A stretch of DNA of 64,000 nucleotides from Platanthera guangdongensis (GCA_039583875.1 CM077160.1:113789314-113853313), one strand, 5' to 3'. Shown: positions 21,101 to 32,286, numbered from the stretch's first letter. Numbers and translations: made by a program. Notes: generated from the sequence alone by a model not told the origin.

Positions 21101-21800
21101 GTGATCTCTCAAGGAGGAGAGCCAGGGTTGCTGAAGGTTGGAGGATCCCTGCCGCTTGGAGGGAAGATAGAGATGGCTGCTTGCCTGCAGGACAACGTTG
21201 ATGTCTTCGCATGGAGCTCCGCCAAGATGCTAGGGGTGGATGCCGATGTTGCTTGCCATCGCCTCAACCTAGATCCCGCGGTGGCCCCAGTTCGGCAGAA
21301 GCAGAGGAAGAGCGCCGCCATGCTGGTCGAGCCGATTAGGGAGGAGGTAGAGAAGCTGCTGGTGGCAGGTTTTATCTCGGATATCCAGTATCCAGGCTGG
21401 GTCTCCAATGTTGTAATGGTGAAGAAGCCCTAAGGGGGCTGGCGTCTATGTATAGATTTTTCAAAGTTGAATAAAGCTTGCCCGAAGGATTGCTACCCCT
21501 TGCCTCAAATTGACCCGCTGGTTGATTCCGCCGTCGGGTTTCCTGTGATGAGTTTTCTTGATGCTTTTTCAGGGTATCACCAGATCTAGATGCATCACAC
21601 CGACTGCCGGGACGTCTCTTTCATAACCAGCGACGACTGCTATAGCTACAATATGATGCCTTCCGGGCTCAAGAATGCAGGCGCGACATACCAGAGAATG
21701 ATGGATCAAATCTTCAAGGGCAGAAGGGGAAGAACTTGGAGGTTTATGTGGATGACCTCCTCGTCAAGAGTAAAAGTGTTGCGGAACACATAACGATCTG
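21101..21800 (+). pseudogene. Gypsy reverse transcriptase (element E), broken
   Basis: The RVT_1 order is intact: FAWSSAKMLGVDADVACHRL, EVEKLLVAGFISDIQYPGWVSN, then LCIDFSKLNKACPKDCYPLP after a stop at 21432. SFLDAFSGYHQI follows, then SYNMMPSGLKNAGATYQRMMD. The catalytic LEVYVDDLLVKS is readable near 21735-21770 after a frameshift. With at least three breaks it cannot be translated as one protein. Confidence 0.85.
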
Positions 21801-21899
21801 GTGGAGACCTTTGCTACTCTGAGGAAGTACAAGATGCGACTCAACCCGGCCAAGTGCATCTTTAGTGCAGGAAGAGGGAAGTTTCTAGGTCACCTCCTT

Positions 21900-22510
21900 A
21901 CTCCCAGGGGGTGGAACCTAATCCAAACAAGGTGAAGGCCATTCTGGAGATGATGTCACCAAGAGATCTCAAGGAAGTTCAAAGGCTGACTGGAAGGCTG
22001 GCTGGCCTCAGCCGTTTCTTATCCAAAGCAGGGGAGAAGTGCTCCCCGTTCTTCAAGACCCTTCGGGGAATCAGAAGTTCGAGTGGACGACAGAGTGTGA
22101 GGAGGATTTCGGAAAGCTCAAGCAACAACTAACCCAAGCTCCTCTCCTCCAAGGCCCGCGTGGAAAGGAAGATCTCTTCCTCTACCTGGGAGTCGGAGCG
22201 GAAGCAGTTAGCTCGGTGTTGGTTTGGGAGGAAGGCAAGAGGCATCTCCTTATCTACTATGTTAGTAGAGTGCTGCGGCAGGCGGAGACGAGGTACCCTA
22301 TTTTGGAGAAGCTGGTGTTCGCTTTGGTGGTTTCGGCTCATAGGCTCCGTCCTTATTTCCAAGCTCACTCCATCAGGGTCATCTCTGATCATCCTCTACG
22401 GAGTATCCTAGATGGGATGGAGTACTCTAGTAGGCTGGAAACGTGGGCAGTGAGCTTAGCGAGTTTGACATTTCTTACTCTCCAAGGGTTGCAATCAAGG
22501 CACAGGCGGT
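21900..22510 (+). pseudogene. First RNase H (element E), catalytically degenerate type
   Basis: After the connection LTGRLAGLSRFLSKAGEKCSPFF, the RNase H begins with LFLYLGVGAEAVSSVLVWEEG. The position of the first catalytic Asp of Gypsy RNase H is Gly/Val here, as is usual for Tat elements. Then come YYVSRVLRQAETRYPILEKL and HRLRPYFQAHSIRVISDHPL. The frame is open for 168 codons (22039-22545). Confidence 0.8.
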
Positions 22511-22544
22511 GGCGGATTTCCTTACCGACTTCTCGGCCGAAGTA

Positions 22545-22970
22545 GGAGGAGAGGAAGGCTCTTCTAGCACAGTGTCATGGAAGATGATCGTGGATGGGGC
22601 TTCAGGCAGATATTTTGTGGGAGCCGGAGTCGTGCTTGTAAGCCATCAGGGAACCAGGATCGTGTAAGCCGTCGAGATCCTCTTCCCAGTTACCAACAAT
22701 CAGGCGGAGTACGCAGCCATGGTGGCCGGCTTGCGTCTCGCCAAGGAGTTGACAATTTGAGATATCAGAGCCTTCACCGACTCGATGGTAGTCGCGTCTC
22801 AGATCAGAGGCGAGTTCGAGGTGAACGATCCGATTTTGCAGCGGTACTTGATCAAAGTGAAAGGTCTGATTTGGGATTTCAATCCTTCTTTATCGAGCAC
22901 GTACCCTGAGAGGAGCATTCAGAAGTTGACTATCTTGTCAAATACAGTCCCCGGCTGGGGGGGGGGACCG
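22545..22970 (+). pseudogene. Second, archaeal-type RNase H (element E)
   Basis: The segment SWKMIVDGASGRYFVGAGVVLVSHQG has the D of the VDGAS motif. After a stop near 22667, VTNNQAEYAAMVAGLRLAKEL gives the Glu, and IRAFTDSMVVASQIRGEFEVND the next Asp. This extra RNase H is the hallmark of the dual-RNase-H Tat groups. Two stops and one frameshift break it. A G9 run lies near 22959. Confidence 0.85.
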
Positions 22971-22984
22971 TGACTGAACTTTTC

Positions 22985-24240
22985 CGACCATCCATCGAGG
23001 AACGGATATGATGGAGATCGAGCAGAGGGCATCCTGGAGGGATCCATTTATTTCTTTCCTGACGACGGGTCAGATTCCTTCCAGCGAGGGAGACTAGAGG
23101 AGGTTTCGCTACAAAGCCACCTACTATTTGCTTCAAGAAGGAGAGCTCTACTGCAAGACCATCTCAGGCCCTCTGGCTCGGTGCCTGTCAGATATTGAAG
23201 TATCTCGCATCCTGGAGGAGATTCACTCAGGAGAGTGCGGCAGTCACTCAGGGGCCCCGCGCTCTTGAACAAAGGATTCTAAGGCATGGATACTTCTAGC
23301 CCACCATTCGGAAGGATGCGGAGGCCTTCTCCAAAAAGTGTCTCCAGTGCCAGCTCTTCGTGCCTCTTCAACTACAACCAACTCAACACCTTTGCTCGAT
23401 CACTGCCCATGGCCCTTCGCCATCTGGGGGATGGACTTGATCGGTCCCTTTCCTCAGGCCAGCGGGCAGAGGAAGTTCGTCCTTGTCATGATCGACTACT
23501 TCTCCAAATGGATCGAGGCAAAAGATTTAGCCAAGACCACGTCGCAGATTGTGAAGAACTTCATTTGGGGAGAAATTGCATGCAGTTTGGGATTCCTCTC
23601 ACCATCGTCACCGACAACAGGCCGCAGTTCGCCAGTTTGGAATTAGAGGACTTCTGCAAGCAACTAGGGACGGATCTTCGATTCTCCTCTGTGCATCATC
23701 CTCTCAACAACAGATAGGTGAAGGCCACCAACAAGTTGATCATCAACCTCCTGAAGAAGAAAGTCACCAACTTGAAAGGCAATTGGGTGAGCAGCTCCCC
23801 TCGGTCATATGGGCCCTGAGAACAACTCCAAACTCGGCTACGGGGGAAACTCCCTTCAAGTTGTCCCACGGGTCCGAGGCACTCATACCAGTGGAGTTCG
23901 AGGTTCAGAGCCCGAGAGTTATAGCAGCTGGAGATGGCGGCAAAGAATGGCGCTTGGAGAATGAAGACATCCAAAGTCTCTCGTTAGATTTCGTAGAAGA
24001 GCTTCGTGACTTGGCCTCCATCCGCCAAGAGGAAATCAAGCGGCGCATGGTGAAGCACTTTGACAAAAATGTCCGTCTAAAGCATTTCCTTGCGGGGGAT
24101 CTGGTTATGAAGAAGGTGGACGCCGCAGGAAGAGGAGCAACAGTTGGCAAGCTACATCCAAATTGGGAAGGTCCCTTCATTGTCAGGAAGCCTTGGCCAC
24201 CGGAGGCTATTATCTCCAGGATCAGGTTGGACAGCAGCTA
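22985..24240 (+). pseudogene. Gypsy integrase (element E), broken
   Basis: The HHCC region is split over frames (EEIHSGECGSHSG near 23215, KCLQCQLF near 23340). The rve core has WGMDLIGPFPQASG (first Asp, near 23428) and VTDNRPQFASLELEDFCKQL (second Asp, near 23610). The third catalytic position is changed: the QSNGQAEATNK-type motif reads NNR-stop-VKATNK, so Glu is Lys (near 23717). The C-terminal part (ETPFKLSHGSEALIPVEF, KVDAAGRGATVGKLHPNWEGPF) is open to 24240. Confidence 0.85.
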
Positions 24241-24682
24241 GGAGGTACTTGGAGCGGGGATGACCTGAAAAGGTTCTATCCTTAGCAGCCAATGATGTAT
24301 TTTATTTGTACATGCTTTCACATATATACAATGACAACTGTTTTGCTTCTGTTCATTCTTTTTTCATCTCAAGTTTTCTGGGAACTCAAGGTGTTGCTCT
24401 AGGATCGATCCGAGAAGTCGGCCATCAACTTGTTCCCCTGGATAGCCCAGTGCAGATGATGGGACGATGCCTCGGGATATAAGCGTCCTTGTAAGTCCGG
24501 ACCCCTGCATTGACGGGCGAGATCAGCTCCCCCCTTGCATGTCGGCCTAGCTACCCCCGATTGCATCTCTCCTTCCGACTGGAGGAACTAGTGGGAACAG
24601 GTTTGGACTCCAACCTCTTGTATTTGAGGAAGGATCAACCTTGCCAAGCTCTCCTCCCGGGAACAGCCCTTCAGTTATTTTT
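24241..24682 (+). other. Post-INT non-coding region with a 195-bp repeat, first copy (element E)
   Basis: No gene is seen. The part 24426-24620 (CCCCTGGATAGCCCAGTGCA to GGAACAGGTTTGGACTCCAA) recurs at about 26155-26325, on the other side of solo LTR F, with about 85-90% identity by eye. These are units of an E-internal repeat. Confidence 0.7.
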
Positions 24683-25964
24683 TGTTGGGTACATTGGAAA
24701 ATGTGTATCAAATTTGGAGAAGCCTAGCATAGCTCAATGATATTCATCAAGGTGTATTTGATGTTGTTTTGAGTTTATATGTGCAGGTTAATAATATGCA
24801 AGAAAAGTTTCTAAGTCCATGAGTCGACACCAGAAGAAGCTGTGTCGACACTTGTGAAGACTTGTGTTGACACTTGGGAAAAGCTGTGTCGACACCTGTA
24901 GTCAATTGTGTCGACACTTGGAGAAGCAGTGTCGACACACAGAAAGTTCAGTCTAGACACAGAAAGTTCAGTCGACATCAACTATGTCGACACACAGGAC
25001 TTGTGTCGACACACAGAAAGTTCAGTCGACATCAACTGTGTCGACACATAGGACTTGTGTCGACACACACACACCAGAAGTTTTTTTAAGTCAATTGGGT
25101 CAAGACAAGAAGTGACTGTGTCGACACACAGGACTTGTGTCGACACATTCTTATAGAAGCTATGTCAAGAAGCAGTGTCGACACCATGAGAGCTATGTCG
25201 ACACCACCAATGATTGTGTCGACACTTAGTCTACTTATGTCGACACATGTGAAGTTCAGACTCGACATTTTGATGATATAGACAAAGTTTCAAGAAGTGA
25301 CTGGAAGACTTGACAACTTCCATAACCAACAGGTCTACTGCAACTATCAGATCTGTCATAAATTAGTTAGCAACCGGATCAGCCGGTAACCTTGGATGAA
25401 GTCTATATAAAGATAGATTCTATCAACAAAAAAAATGAAGAAAGAAGAACGAAAAAAATGAAGTACACGAAGTCACAATTGCAACAAAAGATCCAACCTA
25501 CACAAGGAAATCCAGTCAGAGATTTCATGTGGATCTAAGTGAAGAATTTCAACATATCTTCAGAAGAATTTGTAGAGAGAGAGAGCTCTAACAATTCAAG
25601 TGAAGAAAGAGACTATCATCAACTAGTCCTTTAGAGCAGATCCTGAACTAATCTGCAAAGAAGAATTTAGATTGATATCTGGATTTTAAGAGGGAAGCTG
25701 ATTGAAGATCATCTTCAAGAAATTCAACCTTATTGTGTTCAGATTCAAGAAGATTGAAGAAAGCAAAGACAGGTGGATTTCTGTGAAATCAGATTCTTCA
25801 AGAACTGATCAAGAAAACTGAATTTATATTCTGCCTTAGTGTAAAAAGGAATTGTACCTATTCTATATGATTAACTGAATTTTTATTCTGCCTTAGTGTA
25901 AAAAGGAATTGTACCTATTCACCCCCCTCTAGGTGTTTAGGTTATCTTGAAACCAATTCTTTCA
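24683..25964 (+). mobile_element. Element F: solo LTR of the element C family
   Basis: It starts TGTTGGGTACATTGG and ends CCAATTCTTTCA, as in C, and is flanked by TTTTT on both sides (24678-24682 and 25965-25969). It carries a shorter GTGTCGACAC array (24822-25265, about 18 palindromes or variants), a TATA box (25402-25411) and the CACCCCCCTCTAGGTGTTTAGG terminal region. No internal sequence remains, so it arose by recombination between the LTRs of one inserted element. Confidence 0.95.
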
Positions 25965-25969
25965 TTTTT

Positions 25970-26435
25970 CAAAGGCAGGATAACTAGCCAGAGAGCCAGG
26001 ATAGGCCTAAGGGAATATGTTAGTCGCGAGTGCGTCTTGGAGGGCCCTCGGAAGAACATAACCCCTCGCTCTTGCATTTACGCTCATAGCCAGTTGGCAG
26101 AGTTGAGAATAATTTCCACGGTGGGATTGGGAAACGTGCCTTCGACCTGTTTCTCGTAGATAGCCCAGTACGGACGATGGGACAATGCCTCAGGATATAA
26201 GCGCCCTGTAAGACCGGACCCCTGCATTGATGGCCGAGATTAGCTCCCCCCTTGCATGTCGGCCTAGCTACTCCTGATTTTATCTCTCCTCCGGCTGGAG
26301 GAACTATCAGAAACAGGATTGGACGCCGACCTCCCAACTCGACGTCGGCGAGATCATCGTTTGCCTTTTTGATTTCTTCATTCTCAAAAGACATTGATGC
26401 GCTTAATCCATTTTCAAACTCTTGAAGCAGCAGGA
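25970..26435 (+). other. Post-INT region, second copy of the 195-bp repeat (element E)
   Basis: Non-coding. It contains the second copy of the repeat described at 24426-24620, then GATCATCGTTTGCCTTTTTG and a lead-in to the 231-bp array. I see no coding signal on either strand. Confidence 0.6.
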
Positions 26436-26439
26436 AAAA

Positions 26440-27600
26440 CATATCAAGTCCTCGGGTGGCAGGTCCTCGTAAGTCCAAGTCCCTACACGAGCTCCTCTCC
26501 TGCATATTGGCCAACGACCTCCTCGAGTGAGACCAAGATCCTCACTGGAGTGATGTCGTAGTCCGAGACCTCTGTACAAGCTCCTCTCCTGCAGACCGAC
26601 TACTTGCCTCCCCGAGTCGACCTACACCACTCTAGTTGAGCAAGGCTCCTAGGAGCTATCGACCACAACAATGTTCAAGTCCTCGAGTGGCAGGTCCTCG
26701 TAAGTCCAAGTCCCTGCACATGCTCCTCTCATGCATATTGGACAATGACCTCCTCGAGTGAGACCAAGATCCTCGCTGGAGTGATGTCGTAGTCTGAGAC
26801 CTCTGTACGAGCTCCTCTCCTGCAGACCGACTACTTGCCTCCTCGAGTCGACCTACACCACTCTAGTTGAGCAAGGCTCCTGTGAGCTGTCGACTCTAAC
26901 AATGTTCAAGTCCTCGAGTGGCAGGTCCTCGTAAGTCCAAGTCCATGCACGGCTCCTCACTCCTGCATATTTCCCAACGACCTCCTCGAGTGAGACCAAG
27001 ATCCTCGCTGGAGTGATGTCATAGTCCGAGACCTCTGTATGAGCTCCTCTCCTGCAGACTGACTACTTGCCTCCCCGAGTCGACCTACACCACTCTAGTT
27101 GAGCAAGGCTCCTGGGAGCTGTCGACTCCAACAATAATCAAGTCCTCGAGTGGCAAGTCCTCGTAAGTCCAAGTCCCTGCACGGGCTCCCTCTCTTGCAT
27201 ATTTTCCAACGACCTCCTCGAGTGAGACTAAGATCCTCGCTGGAGTGATGCCGTAGTCTGAGACCTCCGTACGAGCTCCTCTCCTACAGACCGACAAGTA
27301 CTTGCCTCCCCGAGTCGACTTACACCACTCTAGTTGAGCAAGGCTCCTCGGAGCTTTCGACTCCAACGTATCAAGCCCCTAGTGGCAGGTCGCCGTAAGT
27401 CCAAGTCCTTGCATGAGCTCCTCTCCTGCATATTGGCCAAGACCTCCTGAGAGTGATCTACTTCCTCGCTGGAGTGATGTCGTTGGTCCGAGATCTCTGT
27501 ACGGGCTTCTCTCCTGCAGACCGACTACTTGCCTCCCCGAGTCGACTAGTTTCCCACCCCCCCAGTTGAGCTTGGCTCTTGCAGGGTGTCGACTGACTTA
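26440..27600 (+). repeat. 231-bp tandem array, about 5 copies (element E)
   Basis: The start word CCTCGAGTGGCAGGTCCTCG (variants) occurs at about 26450, 26681, 26912, 27144 and 27377, a step of 231-233 bp. Each unit also has GAGCTCCTCTCCTGCA twice and CCGAGTCGACCTACACCACT. The last unit is diverged. Its place between INT and the antisense genes parallels the 79-bp array of A. Confidence 0.9.
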
Positions 27601-28046
27601 CCACCCCCATGTTGAGCGCGCTCCTGCTGGGTGTCGACTGCTCCCAATCACAAATCAGGCTGATCTCCTCATAAAGATGACGGTTTTTTGGTGACCAAAT
27701 AAGTAAGTTGTGCAGGGGCGAGCAAGTTTGTGTGAGTATGCGAGCAGGTATGAGCGAGTATGCGAGTACGAAACTACAAGCGTGTGAGTACGCTATGACG
27801 AAAATATGTGCAAGACACAGACTGATCTATCGGGCTATACAGAGAGCTATGAAGAGCGATTATGGTCGTGCGAGTACCGATTACGCGACCATGAATGATG
27901 CCAACATTGATAAAATGAGCCTATAGCCTAGTGAGTATCATCCGCAAGCAAGTAGGAAACCAGAAAACCGCAGCATGGTAATTCAGACTTGTATTTATAT
28001 TTTTCAAAAATGTACAAGTTACAAAAGTACCTATTACAAAATGTCG
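27601..28046. other. Non-coding stretch with GCGAGTAT words (element E)
   Basis: No gene is seen. The words GAGTATGCGAG and GCGAGTAC recur between 27720 and 27890, echoing the LTR. It probably contains the 3' end of antisense unit B. Confidence 0.4.
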
Positions 28047-28620
28047 CTAACTGGTATACGCGAGTATGAAAAATATCGGCGAGCAACTAGGACTCATCGT
28101 CGCTATTATCAGGCCGAAATCCTCATCTCCGATGTCAGCATCCTCTTCCTCGCTACTCTCCTCGCCTCTCATCCACGCCGCTGCCACTTGCCACTCACTG
28201 CTGTTGCTGCTACCACTGCCACTACTGCTGGAGCCCGATGACGACGAAGGTATGCGATCTGGCGAGGTTCTTTCCTCGGCAAGCAGCTCGGGGATAAGCT
28301 CGTCCACGGTGTATTGCTTCTCCCCCTTGTCGAGTTTCCCGCCGATCCTCACCTCGCGAGCACGACATTTCCGGCCGCACGGGCTATCTCGCGGCGAACC
28401 AACGACCTCTCCTCCCACAAGACGCGAGATCTCTTGATGGCATAGTGAGGGTCATCCTCCGGCCGTGGCTGAGGAGCAAGAAGAACTCACGCCGGCTTCT
28501 AAAATGGCCAGGCGAGATTCCATCTTGGCTGCTCGGACTGGCTGCCTCCAGATCAACCTGAGACTTGGCAAGTTTCGCCTCATACTCAGAAAGCTTCTTG
28601 GCGGTTTCTATCTCGGCAGT

Positions 28621-28697
28621 CTGCGACAAAGAACAGAGAGTCAGCAAAAAGAATCAAAGTCTGGCGACATCAACATCGCACGCAGGAGGAGACTTAC
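28621..28697 (-). other. Intron 2 of antisense unit B (77 nt)
   Basis: The minus-strand donor is GAG|GTAAGTCTCC at 28697 and the acceptor is TTCTTTGTCGCAG| at 28621. The flanking exons join in the same frame, from the VIDLGMESDRWQD end to TAEIETAKK, apart from one stop. Confidence 0.75.
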
Positions 28698-29280
28698 CTC
28701 TTAATCTTGCCAGCGGTCGGACTCCATACCGAGATCAATTACCTTCTTGTTGACGTTCTTCAGGGCCTTGGTCGTGTCCAGCAACTTCCTCGCCGTGTAG
28801 TGGTTGAGCTTGACAGCTCGCGCTAGCGAGCAAGATACCTGCTGTGCGAGTTCCTCCTCGCCGAGGTCCAGCATCGACTTGGCGTCACCTCGCCCGTATA
28901 GTGAGTGGAGAACGGCGAAGGCCTCCCCCTTGTCCTCCCAGTATGCCGACCAGGAGGGGAGGTTGGTGCTCAGCATCACTAGGTGCTCGTCGGCCGACCA
29001 GGTCACCAGCGGCGACCATAGGCGTCCACCACCTCTCGCCCCAAGTTGAAGTTGGGATGGAAGCGGGGAAGCCGAGCATCTAGTGGGGGCGATTCTTGGT
29101 CGTCAGGCTGCAGCGACGACACATTCGGCTTTTTGGTCACAGGGCCTGGCGACCTGGCTTTCCCCTTGCCCTTGGCAAGCCTTTTCTTCTCGCCGACATC
29201 AGCCAGTGAGTTGGACTCATCTATCGAAGTGGCGACTTCCTTCGCCGGAGGGAGCAGCTTCTCCGGGAGCTTGCACGACA

Positions 29281-29363
29281 CTGTAGAATGATAAGTGGTA
29301 TCAATTTTAAAGCTACGGCTGGGGAGCGAGTATGCAAACAAAGATCCTCGCTAAAGAACTTAC
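29281..29363 (-). other. Intron 1 of antisense unit B (83 nt)
   Basis: Read on the minus strand, the donor is GAGG|GTAAGTTC at 29363 and the acceptor CATTCTACAG| at 29281. Length and splice consensus are typical of plant introns. Confidence 0.7.
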
Positions 29364-30164
29364 CCTCCTTAGAATGTATCTCCAACTAGCTGTTGACGTT
29401 TAGTCGCCAGAAGATGACATCGAACCGGCGACCTCAGAACGACTCGACAAGCTTCTCGCGGACGTCCTCCAATATCGGCGGGAGGAAGGCGACATCGGCA
29501 GGTTGGTGCGGCCTCCCCAAGACGCCCGCGAAGTCGCCTTCGACGATGACCAGCAGCTCGCTCCAGCGATGCACCTTGTTAGCCGTTCCCACCAGAGTGT
29601 AGACATGGCTACTGAAGTAGACCACGCCCTCGACAGTCGCGGCGAAGGCGAATATCTTGCAGAATACTGAAAGGTAGAAGGCGACCCTCTCCTCGTGCAA
29701 ATAGTAGAGGAACCCCATGATGATCGCGACACCGTTGGGGTTGATCTGCGCTGGGACGATGTCGAAGTATCTCAATATCTTGCAATACTCCGGCCACAAT
29801 GGAAGTTGCAGGCCGGTGTCGAAATGGTGAGGGGGGGGGGGCAGCTTTCCCTCTATGTATGTGTTTAGTCGCTCGCTGCGACTCGGGAGCCTGGCCGAGT
29901 ATCCCTCAGGCAGGAGTCTTTCCCTGAAATAATCTAAGTAGCGCTCTGTTGTGATCGATTTTTGGAAAGCCGCATCCGCGAAGTTGGCGGCATGGGCTTG
30001 GCGGCGAGCACTGACATCGTCTCCAACCATCTTGTGAGTTTTAACGAGGAAGAAGAGAGAAGAGCGAGGAACAAATAAAGGTCGCAGCGTGCGAGCAAAA
30101 AAAGATACTCGCGAGCTAGGGGTTGAAAAGCGCAACAACGTACTTATGTCCTATCTACCCCCTC

Positions 30165-30172
30165 TATTTATA
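30165..30172 (-). promoter_or_regulatory. Antisense TATA box of unit B (element E)
   Basis: The minus-strand sequence is GCGCCTATAAATAGAGGGGG, about 135 bp upstream of the ATG at 30030. It closely resembles the LTR's own GCCTATAAATAGGACCCC. Confidence 0.65.
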
Positions 30173-30179
30173 GGCGCTA

Positions 30180-30454
30180 GGGGGGGGGGGGTATCTTCAT
30201 TATGGCGAGTATCGGCCCAAGTCGCGCTCTAAGCGAGCAAGTGGACTCTGTCGCGTAGGTCGCACGATGCAGATAAAACATGTCGCTACGATGATCAAAA
30301 ACTACAGAGCGAATTGGGCACATTCCAGACAGATATCACACAAACATTAGAAATGGAAAATCAATAAGAGCGCGAGATTCAAACTCGCTTATTACAATAA
30401 ATAATCGTTCATAAAGTCGCACTCGGCGAGCTTCAAATAAAAGAAAGAAAAATT
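30180..30454. other. Intergenic stretch between antisense units B and A (element E)
   Basis: It lies upstream of unit B's TATA box and downstream of unit A's stop. It has a G11 run near 30181 and words such as GCGAGTATCGG. It would hold the promoter of B and the terminator of A. No ORF is seen. Confidence 0.4.
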
Positions 30455-32235
30455 CTAAGGCTTAGGTCTCTCTGGAGGGTGAGGATGTCGCCCAGCCCAG
30501 CCCATCTCACGCGCCCGCCGAAAGTGCTCCGTCTCCAGCGCCATCGCGTCATCGCCAAGCCGCAAATGCTCCTCCATCTTCGTCAGCCGGCCAACAGAGC
30601 CCATACTCGCGCGAATACCGGCCAGCTCGTCGCGAACAAGCTGGAGGCGATGGTTGTTAATCTCCAGCTGGCGATAATTCTCCTTTACCATGTGGAAGCA
30701 GGCATCAAAGCTCTCCAGAGTACTCCAGAGCTCTTCCATCTTCGACATCCGTACTTCCAGCGATGATATTCGCTGATGAGGTTCGCAGATCGCCAACTGG
30801 TCGAACTTGCTCTCCAGCTCCATGTAAGCGCGAGCAGCAGTATGGCGATATTCGATGCCCACCAACCCAATGGCATTTTTGAACACCGCCCCTGGAGTCG
30901 CCGGCCGATCTGTCAGAACGAGAAAGCCGCCAGATTAGGAATAGGACACTTAGCCGATATATACAACATCGGTGGTAGAACATACCGCTACTAGGAGATC
31001 TAGATCGGCGAGGAGACTTAGATCGGCGAGGAGAAGGTGCGCGAGTTGGCTCATCTCGCCGGCTCGAAGATGGCCCACCAGCGTGCTCGGCCGCCTTGCC
31101 TTGCCTGCGTCCCGCTTGTCCAGAATCTGCAACCCTCGACAGGAAATAACTCGGCCGCGGCTTGACCGGCTTACTGCCCGCGGGCTGCGATGAAGGGGGC
31201 AGGGGCAGCGACGAACTCGCTGGTTACTGAGGGTTCTTCAGTGGAGGAGGTGGAGGTAGTCGTGTCGTGGCAACTTGGGAGGGCGCGACAAGAGGCGGCG
31301 GCAACGACAAGGATGCAGTGACTGATAGGATGGTTGCGACATTCGGAAGAGGCGGCGACGAGGATAGCGCAGAGCTCGCTGCGAGCAGCGCGGAGCTCTC
31401 CGCGAGCAGCAAAGAACTCGCCGCGGGTAGCATAGAACTCGCCGCGGTCGGCACAGAGCTCTTCGCGGGCAGTGCAGAACTCGCTGGAAGACCCTTGCTC
31501 ACCAGCGGATCCTTCTTTGACAGAGGATCCTTCGGCAGTAGATCCTTGCTCGCCGGTGTCATCTTCCTTAGTGGAGGATTCTTCAACAACAATTCCTTGC
31601 TCGCCGCAGGAATCGAGGCCTCAGGTGTCCTCTTGCCACCGACAAGGATCCGCACCGTGTGCGCGGTCTTTACTGGTCTCCTGATAGGAAGGGCGACCAG
31701 CGGCGCGGAGCTCACGGGGCGACATTCAGAACAGCGCCAGCACCCCCCGGTGGTGAATCTGCGAGTATCAAAGTAAAGTTAGCGAGAAGTGGCAATGACA
31801 ATCAATGAAGAAAAGGGTACCTCGGCAACATGGCAACCTGCCAGGTCGACGACTTCAACCTGCTGCGGCACCAGTGTGGAGACAGTTTCCGAGGCCAGAG
31901 TGGAGGCGAGCTCCTGGATATCGAGCGAGCCAAGGAGGCTCGCGTCGGAGGCGGTGACATTGGGGATGTCGTCAAGCCCCAGGTCGCTGAGCAGCTGCTG
32001 CGTGCTCGCGGACCGTGCGGGAATGCTAGTGGAGGCTGCGACCTGAGCAGGAGGTGACGACGGATTATCATCACTGGAGGTGGGTTTCTTCTTGGCCTTT
32101 TGACCTTTTTCTTCTTGAGGGGGAGGGGGAATCAGCGTCGGCATTTTCCTCGTGAGGCCTTTTAGGCTTGGCTATGTCGAGGGCACTGATTACCGCGGCG
32201 AGGCTGTCATGAAGAAATTTCGAGGCGTCCGACAT
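30455..32235 (-). pseudogene. Antisense gene unit A of element E: Pro/Ser/Ala-rich protein with C-terminal coiled coil
   Basis: The minus-strand ATG at 32235 (MSDASKFLHDSLAAVISALD) opens a frame that shifts near 32120 into a Lys/Ser/Pro-rich frame containing LLSDLGLDDIPNVTASD. A low-complexity part (31715-31224) repeats ASSALLA and SKDLLPKDPL units. The C-terminal 30455-30886 frame (FKNAIGLVGIEYRHTAARAYME) has heptad-like helices (RISSLEVRMSKMEELWSTLE) and stops after PPERPKP. Introns are proposed at 30910-30985 and, less surely, 31759-31820. Frames do not join cleanly, so the copy is decayed. I recognise no domain. Confidence 0.55.
30910..30985 (-). other. Intron in antisense unit A (76 nt)
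   Basis: The minus-strand donor is AGCG|GTATGTTC at 30985 and the acceptor is CTCGTTCTGACAG| at 30910, followed by the exon encoding FKNAIGLVGIEY. A second candidate, 31759-31820 (GAG|GTACCC to GATACTCGCAG|), is only 62 nt and less certain. Confidence 0.6.
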
Positions 32236-32278
32236 TATGCGCAAGTTCTGAAAATCCGACTAAAAGACCAGGCCCCCC

Positions 32279-32286
32279 TATTTATA
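32279..32286 (-). promoter_or_regulatory. Antisense TATA box of unit A (element E)
   Basis: The minus-strand sequence is CTCTATAAATAGGGGGGCC, about 45 bp upstream of the ATG at 32235 and 120 bp from the 3' LTR start, pointing back into the element. Confidence 0.6.

Larger units (their letters stand above)
28047..30030 (-). pseudogene. Antisense gene unit B of element E: PF04195-like protein, three exons
   Basis: The minus-strand ATG at 30030 (MVGDDVSARRQAHAANF) begins exon 1. It contains LPLWPEYCKILRYFDIVPAQINPNGVAIIMGFLYYL, matching the 'putative gypsy type transposon' (PF04195) pattern. GT-AG introns lie at 29281-29363 (83 nt) and 28621-28697 (77 nt). Exon 2 has a Lys-rich linker (KRLAKGKGKARSPGP) and TWSADEHLVMLSTNLPSW. 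Exon 3 starts TAEIETAKKLSEYEAKLAKSQ, a coiled coil. The end is Ser/Glu-rich. Three stops (29434, near 29379, near 28706) and a frameshift near 29005 make this copy a pseudogene. Function is unknown. Confidence 0.75.
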
